Part shown: one piece after another, positions 55,869 to 64,000 of the stretch
How the letters are laid out: every line of letters begins with the position of its first letter
Position numbering within the stretch: the stretch's first letter is position 1
Assembly: GCA_964036195.1 (NCBI GenBank)
Contig: CAXIWS010000675.1
Span: forward strand, 1-64,000
Direction: 5' to 3'
DNA: 64,000 nucleotides
From: Sphaerolaimus hirsutus
Lineage: Eukaryota; Nematoda; Chromadorea; Monhysterida; Sphaerolaimidae
The notes under the pieces: generated by a model
What the model saw: the letters and a program-made list of their open reading frames with translations, nothing else
Told to the model about the DNA's origin: nothing
Databases searched by the model: none
Made by a program: the position numbers and the translations under genes

Positions 55869-58800
55869 TCACATGCTGGTGGTGGTGGGCGCCAAAGTGA
55901 TGAGTGGCGTTTCCACAGTCGCCTCGGTGGTGAACGTGGTCGTGCGCGAAGTCGTGGGTGTGTGTGAAGTTGCAGGTCCGGTTGTTGGTGATGCCAACGT
56001 CGACCTAGCCTGATGATGAAGCAGGTAGTTGCCCGTGTCGCTTCCTGCGCGTTCGCGTGAGGTGAATTTGCGGATATCGGGCATGTGAACACTGTCTCTG
56101 TTCCTGGCTCTGACTTGTCCTTCATCAGCTGAACTTTCATCTGGTTGAACGTATGCTGATAGTGACTTTGCCATTCTGTCCTCTGTTTCTGCTCTCCTGG
56201 CAAATCTGACGGACTGTGTTGAGTTGGATCTGGCTCTCCTCTTGATTGCTGGTCTCAACTCTGTCTTGCGCACTTTCCTTTGTGGATAATTGGTCTCTTT
56301 CTGAGTTGATTTCTTGATAGTATATCTGATGGCTCTGAAGCATAGCCATATGCATTTGAACGGGCACACTATGCATTTCCATATGCATGTGTATACGCAT
56401 GGTGGAATCACTGGTTTCCCTGTGGCAATTCTCCAATTGTACCATAGGTATCCTGCAGCTACGATTCCGGCTATCAGGATTGTGATTCCCAGCAGCATTG
56501 CGATTGTGTTGATAATCACTTGAAAGGGTCCTTTCAGCATTCCTCCCATAAAGTTGGTGTACCCTTTTGACACTCCAGATATATAGTGACCATATGCTTT
56601 GCCGATTCCTGCTGCTGTCTGTCCAATTCCAGCTCCAATGCCTTCTATTGAATTTCTGATCACTCTGGGATCCAATGACATATCTGCTGTGTAATCGATC
56701 AACTGGTTCTGCACATGCTCCAAATTCTGTAGTCTCTGAATCTGGCCTCTGACATCCATGAAATTGGTCGCTCTGTTGACAATGTTGGTGAACAGGTGAG
56801 GCGCATCAAACGTGAAGGCCTGCCATTGTCCTTTCCATGTCATTTCAATTGGAGTCTCTGTGACATGCACCATTCCATGTGCGGACTTCCACTGTCCATG
56901 TTCATTTCTGTACAGGTGCGGTGTGGTGTGGCTGCAATCCTCTTCTGGTGATTTCTCCACCAAGTCTCTGCTGCCTGGGCTCTTGAACCACAAGGGCCCG
57001 TCTTTGTCCAATCTCATTGGTGTGTATTTGTAGCATGTCTCTCCCACTTTTCCTGTCTGATAAATTATGTATGGCTGCACTTCCTTGCATTCCCAAAACA
57101 TAATTGCTTCTCCAGCCCATTCTGCATGAACATCCTGTCTTCCCAGCATGGCTCGAATCCCCAGTGTTGGATCGATGCGGAAAAGCTGAGTCAACATGTC
57201 CAGCTGGTTCTTGCGAAGTTGACATAGCTGATGCCATACAATCGCAAATTGTGCCTGAGTCATCTCTCTGACTACATGTTGCAGGAACTGAAACTTGGAG
57301 TTTCTGTCGTCCAATCTGGCATACAATGTTCCACTGATTGTCGACTCTCTTGCCTCCACTATCTTTCCTGGCATTGCCCATTCCACAGGCACATCTTCTC
57401 TTCTGTCAAACTGGATGAATACACCTCCTTGATCGGTGTAGTATGTGTCTCCTGGAACACATTCTGAGCCAATTGGCCTCTTTGTCTTGTTGCTGTGGGA
57501 GTATGCTGCTTGCAATTTTGATACAATAATTGTCTGGCCAGATATCTCTGACTTGAATCTGCCAATTCTTTCATATGCACATTGATGCTTGAAGTTCTCT
57601 GTATCCCACACTGTGATTCCATAGTTGTGGTCTCTGCAGTGTCCCATCATGGCTCTGCACTGGCTGAAATCTTGCAAGTCGCTGATTACAGTCTTTCCAT
57701 CGAGTGAAGCCACAGTTCCTTCCTCCATGTAGAAGTTACTGACGACATTCTCTTTGTCATGGCAACACCATGAATATTCCACATTCAAGGTTTGATTGGT
57801 TGTCCACACTCTGGGCTCCATTTCCACCAAAGGTGTTCCTCTGAACATCTTGTGAATTCTTGCATAGTTACAGGCTACCACGCCAACTTGCTGGTATTTC
57901 TCAAAGTTGCCTGTAATGCCTTTCGCTCCCCAGAAACTGGTGTGTGTGATGATCTCTTTGATTCTGATGTAGCATCTGTATGCTTTCTCTTTCTGTGGAA
58001 TTTGTCTCTGTGCGTAAAGTGTAACTTTCATTGCCTTGACAAAATTCCTTGGTGGGATATGGCACTGCACTTCTTCAGGAACTGTAAGCGCATGTCCATG
58101 CCTTCCACTGGTGCAAATCTGATACTTCTGGCTTTGTGAACTGATCACCTGTTCCACAGGATGATCTTTGATTGCGTCTTTGAATCTCTCATAAGTCTGC
58201 ATTTCTCTGACAGATTTTGGTGGCCATTCTGAAGGCAAAGGCGGCAATCCATGATGCGCTGCCAATGATGGTGGCCTCACTGTCGAGGTTTCTAGAACGT
58301 ATGTTCTGGAAAATACTTCGCTGTAAGCTTTGCCGGCTTCTCTCAGCGTTGCTGACTCTGACATGCCTGTCAGCATCAACACCATGCACAGCATTCCAAT
58401 CACCAGACTGCTGGTGGTTGCTGTGGTTTTCCCTGTTGCACTCCTCAGGACTCTATCTGACGCTGAGTTCCTCTGAGTAGGGTTTGGTACAGAGTCTCTG
58501 TTCGAGCTCTGATTTCTGACATGTTTCTGGACAATTGCTGGGTCCAGTAAATCTACTTTGACTGTCACTGCTGTCTCTGGGATATCCATTGTCTTTGAAT
58601 TGATTTCCAGCGGATACAATTGATTGAGTGGTCTACTGACCACATTTCTGTTGGCAGTTCTGACTTTTGCTGAGCGAATCTGACCATCTTTGCTGGGCTC
58701 TAACTGCTCGATGCGACCCATCCTCCATGCACCTCTGGGCATGTTCTCTTCATAAATCAGCACAACTTCATTCACTTTGGGTTCTTGAGTCGCTGTCAAT

Positions 58801-59219
58801 CTGCCATGTTTGTGCGTCACCTGAGTCCTTTCCCTCAAGCTCGGGATATACTCTTGATGCCACAAGTCCCAGAACTTATCCAAAGTTTGCTGGGTTGTCT
58901 CCCAATATTTCTGCAGTTTCGCTGCGTTATCCATTCTGGGCACAAATTCTCCATCTTTGTCTGCGTCAAACTGTGGTGCTCCAATCTGACCTTCCCCTGT
59001 CAGGAAGTCTTTTGGCGTCAGCACTCTGAGGCTCTTTACATCACCATAGATGTAAGAGATTGGCCTGCTGTTGATCACTGCTTCGACTTCTGGCAGAAGT
59101 GTCAACAATTCTTGCAGGGTTAACATTCTGTGCCCCACAGCTGCCTTGAAATGTTTCTTGGTGATGCCCACCATTCTCTCATAGACTCCTCCCTGCCACG
59201 GTGCCATAGGAGTAGTCAT
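55869..59219 (-). CDS. BEL/Pao pol 3' end (integrase C-terminus) fused in frame to an envelope-like glycoprotein
   Basis: 1116 residues. The first ~15 continue the integrase core, including the catalytic Glu in QGGVYERMVG; residues to ~215 are the DUF5641-type tail (FWDLWHQEYIPSLRER, AWRMGRIEQLEPSKDG, NQLYPLE). A hydrophobic stretch near 270-290 (SLVIGMLCMVLMLTG) would act as an internal signal sequence. A Cys-containing ectodomain follows (residues ~300-930) with a pre-membrane Gly/Ala-rich region, a transmembrane helix near 935-965 (TIAMLLGITILIAGIVAAGY), a Cys-rich juxtamembrane segment and a Thr-rich tail. This is the layout of a viral class of surface glycoprotein captured by a retrotransposon. 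It shares its frame with the upstream pol ORF and is separated from it only by a TGA at 59244-59246. Confidence 0.8.
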   Translation of the reverse strand: MTTPMAPWQGGVYERMVGITKKHFKAAVGHRMLTLQELLTLLPEVEAVINSRPISYIYGDVKSLRVLTPKDFLTGEGQIGAPQFDADKDGEFVPRMDNAAKLQKYWETTQQTLDKFWDLWHQEYIPSLRERTQVTHKHGRLTATQEPKVNEVVLIYEENMPRGAWRMGRIEQLEPSKDGQIRSAKVRTANRNVVSRPLNQLYPLEINSKTMDIPETAVTVKVDLLDPAIVQKHVRNQSSNRDSVPNPTQRNSASDRVLRSATGKTTATTSSLVIGMLCMVLMLTGMSESATLREAGKAYSEVFSRTYVLETSTVRPPSLAAHHGLPPLPSEWPPKSVREMQTYERFKDAIKDHPVEQVISSQSQKYQICTSGRHGHALTVPEEVQCHIPPRNFVKAMKVTLYAQRQIPQKEKAYRCYIRIKEIITHTSFWGAKGITGNFEKYQQVGVVACNYARIHKMFRGTPLVEMEPRVWTTNQTLNVEYSWCCHDKENVVSNFYMEEGTVASLDGKTVISDLQDFSQCRAMMGHCRDHNYGITVWDTENFKHQCAYERIGRFKSEISGQTIIVSKLQAAYSHSNKTKRPIGSECVPGDTYYTDQGGVFIQFDRREDVPVEWAMPGKIVEARESTISGTLYARLDDRNSKFQFLQHVVREMTQAQFAIVWHQLCQLRKNQLDMLTQLFRIDPTLGIRAMLGRQDVHAEWAGEAIMFWECKEVQPYIIYQTGKVGETCYKYTPMRLDKDGPLWFKSPGSRDLVEKSPEEDCSHTTPHLYRNEHGQWKSAHGMVHVTETPIEMTWKGQWQAFTFDAPHLFTNIVNRATNFMDVRGQIQRLQNLEHVQNQLIDYTADMSLDPRVIRNSIEGIGAGIGQTAAGIGKAYGHYISGVSKGYTNFMGGMLKGPFQVIINTIAMLLGITILIAGIVAAGYLWYNWRIATGKPVIPPCVYTCIWKCIVCPFKCIWLCFRAIRYTIKKSTQKETNYPQRKVRKTELRPAIKRRARSNSTQSVRFARRAETEDRMAKSLSAYVQPDESSADEGQVRARNRDSVHMPDIRKFTSRERAGSDTGNYLLHHQARSTLASPTTGPATSHTPTTSRTTTFTTEATVETPLITLAPTTTSM

Positions 59220-59243
59220 GTTCCACTGGATTTGTTGCTGTGA

Positions 59244-62200
59244 TCAGTAAGTCTGTACTGCTCCACTTTTGACCATTTCTGACCATTCCTTTCCAGTATT
59301 GATGGCCTTGTCAGTGCTTGTGCTGAGCACTTTCTCTGTCAATTTGAATTGCGTCGCATTGTCTGAAATCACTGCCTCAGGCTTTCCACGCCTGGCGATG
59401 AATCTCCTGACTGCGTTCAGGAATTCCTGTGCTGTCATGTCCAGCACACTTTCCAGGTGAACTGCACGTGTCACCATGCATGTGAACAAACAAATCCACA
59501 TTTTCCTGTGATCTTTGTCCACTTTGTACCAAACTGGTCCCAAATAATCCAAACCCGTGTACTGGAACGGTCTGGCTCTCTGAACTCTGGTTTCTGGCAA
59601 ATCTGGCATTGGTGGAAGCTGGTACGGCTTCGCTCCCAATTTCTTACAGGTTGGGCAGGTTCTGGTCACATTGTAGATCACCCGTCTGCCCTGTGTAATC
59701 CAGTACTTTTGTCTGATTGCTGCCAATGTGTGTTGCACTCCTGCGTGCATCAACTTTTCATGCTGGTCTCTGACGATCAGCTGAGTCACTGTAGCCGTTG
59801 CTGGCAACAGTATGAGTGGCACTGTGACCTCCTGTGGGTCTGTATGCTCCATTCTGCCGTGGCACTTCAGGATTCCATCCTGATGCATTTGCACATTGAG
59901 CCATTTGATCAACTGCTGGTCTGCAGCTGTTTTCTTGCCATCCTGGCTGCCTTTGCTGTGGCCTGTTGCCAGAATCTTTGCCACTTCTTTGTAATGATTT
60001 TGTTGCGTCACTTTAATCCAATATTTCAACGCAATCTCTCTCTCTTCAATACTGATAATTCCCTGTAGTTTTATTGTACTACAGATACCTTTCATGATTT
60101 CTGACAATCCATTCTGACTGTTATTTTTGCTGCGCTTTTTGTGCATCTGTCGCACAAATCTCATCACGTATACTGTTGCATCCAGTAATTTTGTCAGTGA
60201 TGAGAATCTCTGAATCTCAACTCCCAATGGGTTGCTTTGCTTGCTTTCATCAGCTTGCTCATTGCTGGTATCTGGGTCACTGGCCACTTGCTGTGTGGCG
60301 CCCAGGTAAATTGGACTGGCTTTTGGGAACTTGAGCTCTTCTTTCTTGATTTCTGCCATTACTTCTGGCGTGACTGGCTCCACTTTTGGCTCTGGCCACT
60401 CTCCAGTCATTAGCCATTCTGGTCCCTTCCACCACAGGTTACTGCCTTCCAACTCTGACATATTCATGCCTCTTGTGGCCATGTCAGCTGGGTTTTCCAG
60501 TCCTGCGATGTGTCTGATATGCATGTTCTCTGTCTCACTCTGAATTTTCCTGATTTCATCCAATCTGTTCTTGACAAAACATGCCAGTGGCTTCGCTGTT
60601 GTTAGCCACTTCAGACAACAGGTTGAATCCGACCATACAACTGTTTGACTGAATTTGACGTCCTTGAGCTCTTTGTGAATAAACTTTGACATTCTGCTGC
60701 CAATTAACATTGCTAACAATTCCAGCCGTGGAATTGTCACTTCTGGTTTCTTTGGAGCGAGTCTCAATCTGGAGTACAGCAGGCTTGACGTGCCGCTGTC
60801 ATTTTCTGTTTTCTGGCATATGTATGCCGCTGCGCTGTATGCCATTGCTGAGGCATCAACGAAGATGTGCAGTTGTGCATCTGCACCACTCTGATAATTC
60901 AGATTTCTGTTGAACTTGATCTGTCCAACCTTGAGCAATTCTGTCTCTAATTGCTGCCAAATTGCTGTCTGTTCCTCAGACAGGGGTGTGTCCCATTCTT
61001 TGGCACTTGGTCCTGAATGCCATAACGTTTGCAAAAATCTCTTTGCTGGCAGTAGGACAGGACTAACGAGTCCCATTGGATCAAAACATCCCGCAGTCAC
61101 CTTTGCAACTGTCCTTTTCGTGGGAAGTTTGATTTTCTGGTCAGTTTCTGATAACTGTGATTGCTGAACTGTCTCTGGCGTTTTCAGCCACATCTGGTCG
61201 CTCTCTGTGTCCCATTTCATTCCTAGGACTGTTGTGACAATTTCCTTGGCCACATCTGACTCTGCCAATTGCCAAGTAAAACTCTTATTGTTGCTGTTCC
61301 ATTCTCTCAGATTCATCTGTGCCTCTGTGAACAGCACTTTGGATTCCTGGTACAATTCGATTGCTTTCTGCTCTGTATCCACACTGAGGATCAAATTATC
61401 CACATACAGATTTTCATCGATCAATTTTGCAGTTTCTGTGCCAGCTTGATTCAGGTGGTATCTGACTGTCAGCGCCAGCAGCGCTGGGCTGCAGATTATA
61501 CCAAATGGTACTCTGGCAAATCTGTAAATCTGAATGTTGTCCTCCATAGATGGTTTCGTGGGATCCTTGTACCACAGAAATCTTGTCACATCTCTGTCAC
61601 TGTCCTGCAGACTAATCTGCAGAAACACTTTCTCTATGTCTGCGACCAGGGCGATTCCATGTAACCGGAATCGCATCAGCATCCCTACCAGCTGTGGTAG
61701 TATCACTGGACCGCGGTACATGCACTCGTTCAAGCTTGGCATGCCTGGCGGTTTTGCTGAGGCGTCATATACCTCTCTGACCTTTGTGGTAGTTTTCTCT
61801 GGCGTTATCACTGGTTGATGAGGCAAAATATGGAATTTTCTGCCATCCATAATATCCTCTTGCACTTTCTCGATTACTCCTTGCTCCTCTTGCGTTTTCA
61901 TGATTGTCTGAATTTTCTCCAGTAATTCTGGGTCTCTCTTGAGCCTGTTGGTGAGGTATCTGAACCTCTTGAACGCCATTGCTTTGTTATCTGGGAGTTC
62001 ATGCAAATTTGGTTTGTACATGAACTTTACAGAGTACCGTCCATCTGGGTTTCTCTGTACACTCTCATTGAATTGCTTGATGGCCTCATCGTCCTCGACG
62101 AGGTCTGGCTGGTCCATTATGCCAATGGTATCCAGTCTATCCATGTCTTTGACATTTGGTACAGGAGCAATTGACAACGATGCTTCCTCGTACCACTTTT

Positions 62201-63989
62201 CTCTCTGAATTTGATGCACAATTGTGTTGACCACTACCTGATATGCACCATCCGTGGTCCATTGATTTCTGTTGCTCGTCAGCTGCCCACCTCCCATCAG
62301 CAATCCCAATTCTGACGGAATGACATACAATCCTGACGGAAGTCTGGTGGTGCTGGTGTTTCTGGACATCAAGTCCCAAAAATAATTCAAGCCTACTATA
62401 ATGTCTGGCTTGAACTTGCACTCTGTCCCTTTTTCCTTGGGAATTCTGTCTGCAAAGTAACTCTCATCCGGGAAGTACTTCTGCAGGTACTTTTCGTCCT
62501 GTTCTGACACAGGCACTTTGACTTGTTCTGTGGTCAACGTCGGGACCACATCAGCCACCATATCAACTTTCTGACCATTTCTGAGCCGCATTCTGAATTC
62601 CACTTGCTGTACCACTTTATAGTGCGGCTTTTCATTTCCGAAAGTGTACACCTGGATGTGGTGTTCACCTGTACTCTTCAGATTGAGTTTCTTGGCCACT
62701 TTCTCTGACATGTACGTTCCCTGGGATCCTGTGTCCAGGAACGCTTGAATCTGTAGTGGTGGCTGTTCAGGCTCCATCTCTGTATCCATTTCTGAAGCCT
62801 CAATCACGGTTCTGGCTGTCATCAGCATTGACATATTCCTGTTTACTGACAGGTTCACTGACGTATTTTGTTGCTTTGTATTTGGTTCTGTAACCACTGT
62901 GCTGGATATGGTTTCTGTCTCTACCATTTCTGGTCCAGCTTCTTCCACAGTGACACAATTCACTGTGGCCTTTCTCTGTTGGCTCTGTGCTGGTCGACCG
63001 GCTGTCGGCACAGACTTTCTGCCATTGTTTGCTGATTGCTGGCCACTCTGTTGACCATTCGCTCTGAACGCTGGAATTTGCCGTCCAGCGTTTCCATTGC
63101 CATTGTCACCAAATTTCTCTGGGCACACCGCAGTGTGGTGCCTATTGGACTTGCAATAGAAACAATTTCTCGTAAATTGACATTGATTCATGTAATGCCC
63201 TTTCTGCAGGCATCTCAGGCATCGCTCTGCCTTTGACAAAATCACTCTCCTTTCTCTGGCAGTTTTGAACTTTGGACACTTATCATTAAAGTGTAATTGC
63301 TGTGTGTCATTGCAGAACACACACGGCCTCCCAGGATTCATGAATCCAGCCTGTGGTGCACTCTGACCATTCTGGATCACAGACATGCTCCCTGTGCTGG
63401 TCCTTGGGTTCTCTGGCCCTCTGAATCGGTTCCCATTGCCTTGAAACCGATTATTGAATTGCTGTGCGCGGGGATTATTCCCAAATCCTTGGCGCGATTG
63501 CTGAACTGGTGTCTCAGTTTGCTGTGCGTGCTGTACAGCCTCACTGAGCGCTAGCTGCTGGCCAAACAGCTTTCTGAATTTTTCCACCGTCAAGGCTTCC
63601 TCAGTTCCCTGTTCCTTCTGGATTTCTCTGAGAACCTCGGGTGGCACTTTCTGTTGCAGCTGGCTCAACAGCATTGGATGTTCCACTGATTCACCCAGTG
63701 ACTCCAACTGCTGGAGCAGCCTTTCAATTGCATCAAACAAAATTCTCATATCCTGACAGGTATTCCTGGCCTGTCGCAACTTCATGATATTACTCATCAG
63801 CGTGTTTCTGACCACAACTGGCTGGTCATATCTCTTTTTGAGCATTGCAATTGCGGGTGCATAATTTTCTGCGGTCACACTTAATCCACTGATCATGCCA
63901 AATGCTGAGCCTTTCAGCAAGCTCCTCAAGTATGAGAACTTGGAAATGTCCTCCAAATCTGTCCGATTGTGGATGTGGGATTCGAACAT
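59244..63989 (-). CDS. BEL/Pao gag-pol polyprotein (protease, RT, RNase H, integrase)
   Basis: 1581 residues from the first Met in the window; the frame may extend past the right edge. Domains: gag (DUF1759-like, ~1-150), three CCHC-type knuckles (~222-293; CLRCLQKGHYMNQC is clearest), aspartic protease (AFLDTGSQGTYMSEKV, ~415), reverse transcriptase (~690-900) with VADIEKVFLQI and YVDN at 61395-61406, RNase H (IFVDASAMAYSAAA, VWSDSTCCLKWL), and the integrase zinc-binding region and core (GLDYLGPVW, VISDNATQF). It ends at TGA 59244-59246, between the second Asp and the Glu of the integrase triad. YVDN instead of YVDD is seen; its effect is not known here. Confidence 0.92.
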   Translation of the reverse strand: MFESHIHNRTDLEDISKFSYLRSLLKGSAFGMISGLSVTAENYAPAIAMLKKRYDQPVVVRNTLMSNIMKLRQARNTCQDMRILFDAIERLLQQLESLGESVEHPMLLSQLQQKVPPEVLREIQKEQGTEEALTVEKFRKLFGQQLALSEAVQHAQQTETPVQQSRQGFGNNPRAQQFNNRFQGNGNRFRGPENPRTSTGSMSVIQNGQSAPQAGFMNPGRPCVFCNDTQQLHFNDKCPKFKTARERRVILSKAERCLRCLQKGHYMNQCQFTRNCFYCKSNRHHTAVCPEKFGDNGNGNAGRQIPAFRANGQQSGQQSANNGRKSVPTAGRPAQSQQRKATVNCVTVEEAGPEMVETETISSTVVTEPNTKQQNTSVNLSVNRNMSMLMTARTVIEASEMDTEMEPEQPPLQIQAFLDTGSQGTYMSEKVAKKLNLKSTGEHHIQVYTFGNEKPHYKVVQQVEFRMRLRNGQKVDMVADVVPTLTTEQVKVPVSEQDEKYLQKYFPDESYFADRIPKEKGTECKFKPDIIVGLNYFWDLMSRNTSTTRLPSGLYVIPSELGLLMGGGQLTSNRNQWTTDGAYQVVVNTIVHQIQREKWYEEASLSIAPVPNVKDMDRLDTIGIMDQPDLVEDDEAIKQFNESVQRNPDGRYSVKFMYKPNLHELPDNKAMAFKRFRYLTNRLKRDPELLEKIQTIMKTQEEQGVIEKVQEDIMDGRKFHILPHQPVITPEKTTTKVREVYDASAKPPGMPSLNECMYRGPVILPQLVGMLMRFRLHGIALVADIEKVFLQISLQDSDRDVTRFLWYKDPTKPSMEDNIQIYRFARVPFGIICSPALLALTVRYHLNQAGTETAKLIDENLYVDNLILSVDTEQKAIELYQESKVLFTEAQMNLREWNSNNKSFTWQLAESDVAKEIVTTVLGMKWDTESDQMWLKTPETVQQSQLSETDQKIKLPTKRTVAKVTAGCFDPMGLVSPVLLPAKRFLQTLWHSGPSAKEWDTPLSEEQTAIWQQLETELLKVGQIKFNRNLNYQSGADAQLHIFVDASAMAYSAAAYICQKTENDSGTSSLLYSRLRLAPKKPEVTIPRLELLAMLIGSRMSKFIHKELKDVKFSQTVVWSDSTCCLKWLTTAKPLACFVKNRLDEIRKIQSETENMHIRHIAGLENPADMATRGMNMSELEGSNLWWKGPEWLMTGEWPEPKVEPVTPEVMAEIKKEELKFPKASPIYLGATQQVASDPDTSNEQADESKQSNPLGVEIQRFSSLTKLLDATVYVMRFVRQMHKKRSKNNSQNGLSEIMKGICSTIKLQGIISIEEREIALKYWIKVTQQNHYKEVAKILATGHSKGSQDGKKTAADQQLIKWLNVQMHQDGILKCHGRMEHTDPQEVTVPLILLPATATVTQLIVRDQHEKLMHAGVQHTLAAIRQKYWITQGRRVIYNVTRTCPTCKKLGAKPYQLPPMPDLPETRVQRARPFQYTGLDYLGPVWYKVDKDHRKMWICLFTCMVTRAVHLESVLDMTAQEFLNAVRRFIARRGKPEAVISDNATQFKLTEKVLSTSTDKAINTGKEWSEMVKSGAVQTY

Positions 63990-64000
63990 TTGCCACCATG

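Larger units (their letters stand above)
55869..64000 (-). mobile_element. BEL/Pao LTR retrotransposon with envelope, 5' part outside the window
   Basis: Two long ORFs in one frame span 8.1 kb on the minus strand with domain order gag, protease, RT, RNase H, integrase, envelope-like. Codon use is even and there is no frameshift, with one stop inside integrase, so the insertion is young. The 5' LTR, primer-binding site and any N-terminal gag lie beyond 64 kb. Confidence 0.9.

Noticed and set aside
55772..56203. 143-codon overlapping frame inside the envelope-like ORF
   Set aside because: Arg/Pro-rich low-complexity shadow of the Thr-rich tail of the main frame, with no family signal.

Overview
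The window looks like a stretch of a large, repeat-rich invertebrate nuclear genome. The genes are spliced with GT-AG introns, and the families are metazoan: a Rab GTPase with a CC-containing tail, a RIG-I-like receptor, a C-type lectin/PAN/sushi protein and a BEL/Pao retrotransposon. The species cannot be named from sequence alone. All exon models were built by hand by checking reading frame, splice dinucleotides and intron phase.

Layout. 1-1.8 kb (+): last four exons of a Rab GTPase. 6.5-2.1 kb (-): a seven-exon gene of unknown family. 40.0-7.3 kb (-): the helicase insertion domain, helicase core, pincer and C-terminal zinc domain of a RIG-I-like receptor (RLR), in twelve exons whose phases all agree. 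Two of its introns are about 9.7 and 17.4 kb. The first holds a complete opposite-strand gene (12.1-18.5 kb, a possibly acylated basic protein with repeated exons). The second holds another (23.7-38.3 kb, a secreted C-type lectin/PAN/sushi/kelch-like protein). 40-51 kb: VPS13-like exons (+), two small tightly spaced genes (-), and one or two membrane-protein genes (+). 53.7-54.5 kb (-): a pair of intronless genes, one an adenain/Ulp1-type cysteine protease. 55.9-64 kb (-): a BEL/Pao element with gag, pol and an envelope-like region in one frame broken by a single TGA; it runs off the right edge.

The most notable system is a family of introners: MITE-like hairpin elements of 150-202 bp whose ends coincide with the splice sites of spliceosomal introns. 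Eight clear copies form whole introns in four different genes on both strands, in all three phases. One splits the conserved motif IV region of the RLR helicase. A related ~68-bp tandem array, an unspliced hairpin core and a ~400-bp variant are also present.

The second theme is a set of hAT-type MITEs with perfect or near-perfect 8-bp target-site duplications. Several share a TAGGG/CCCTA terminus but carry different internal short tandem repeats (GATCCC-, GATATC-, GTACCG- and GAACCGA-like). Long foldback elements and G-run-rich elements beginning ACCGTAT fill most introns and gaps. No tRNA, rRNA or CRISPR was seen.
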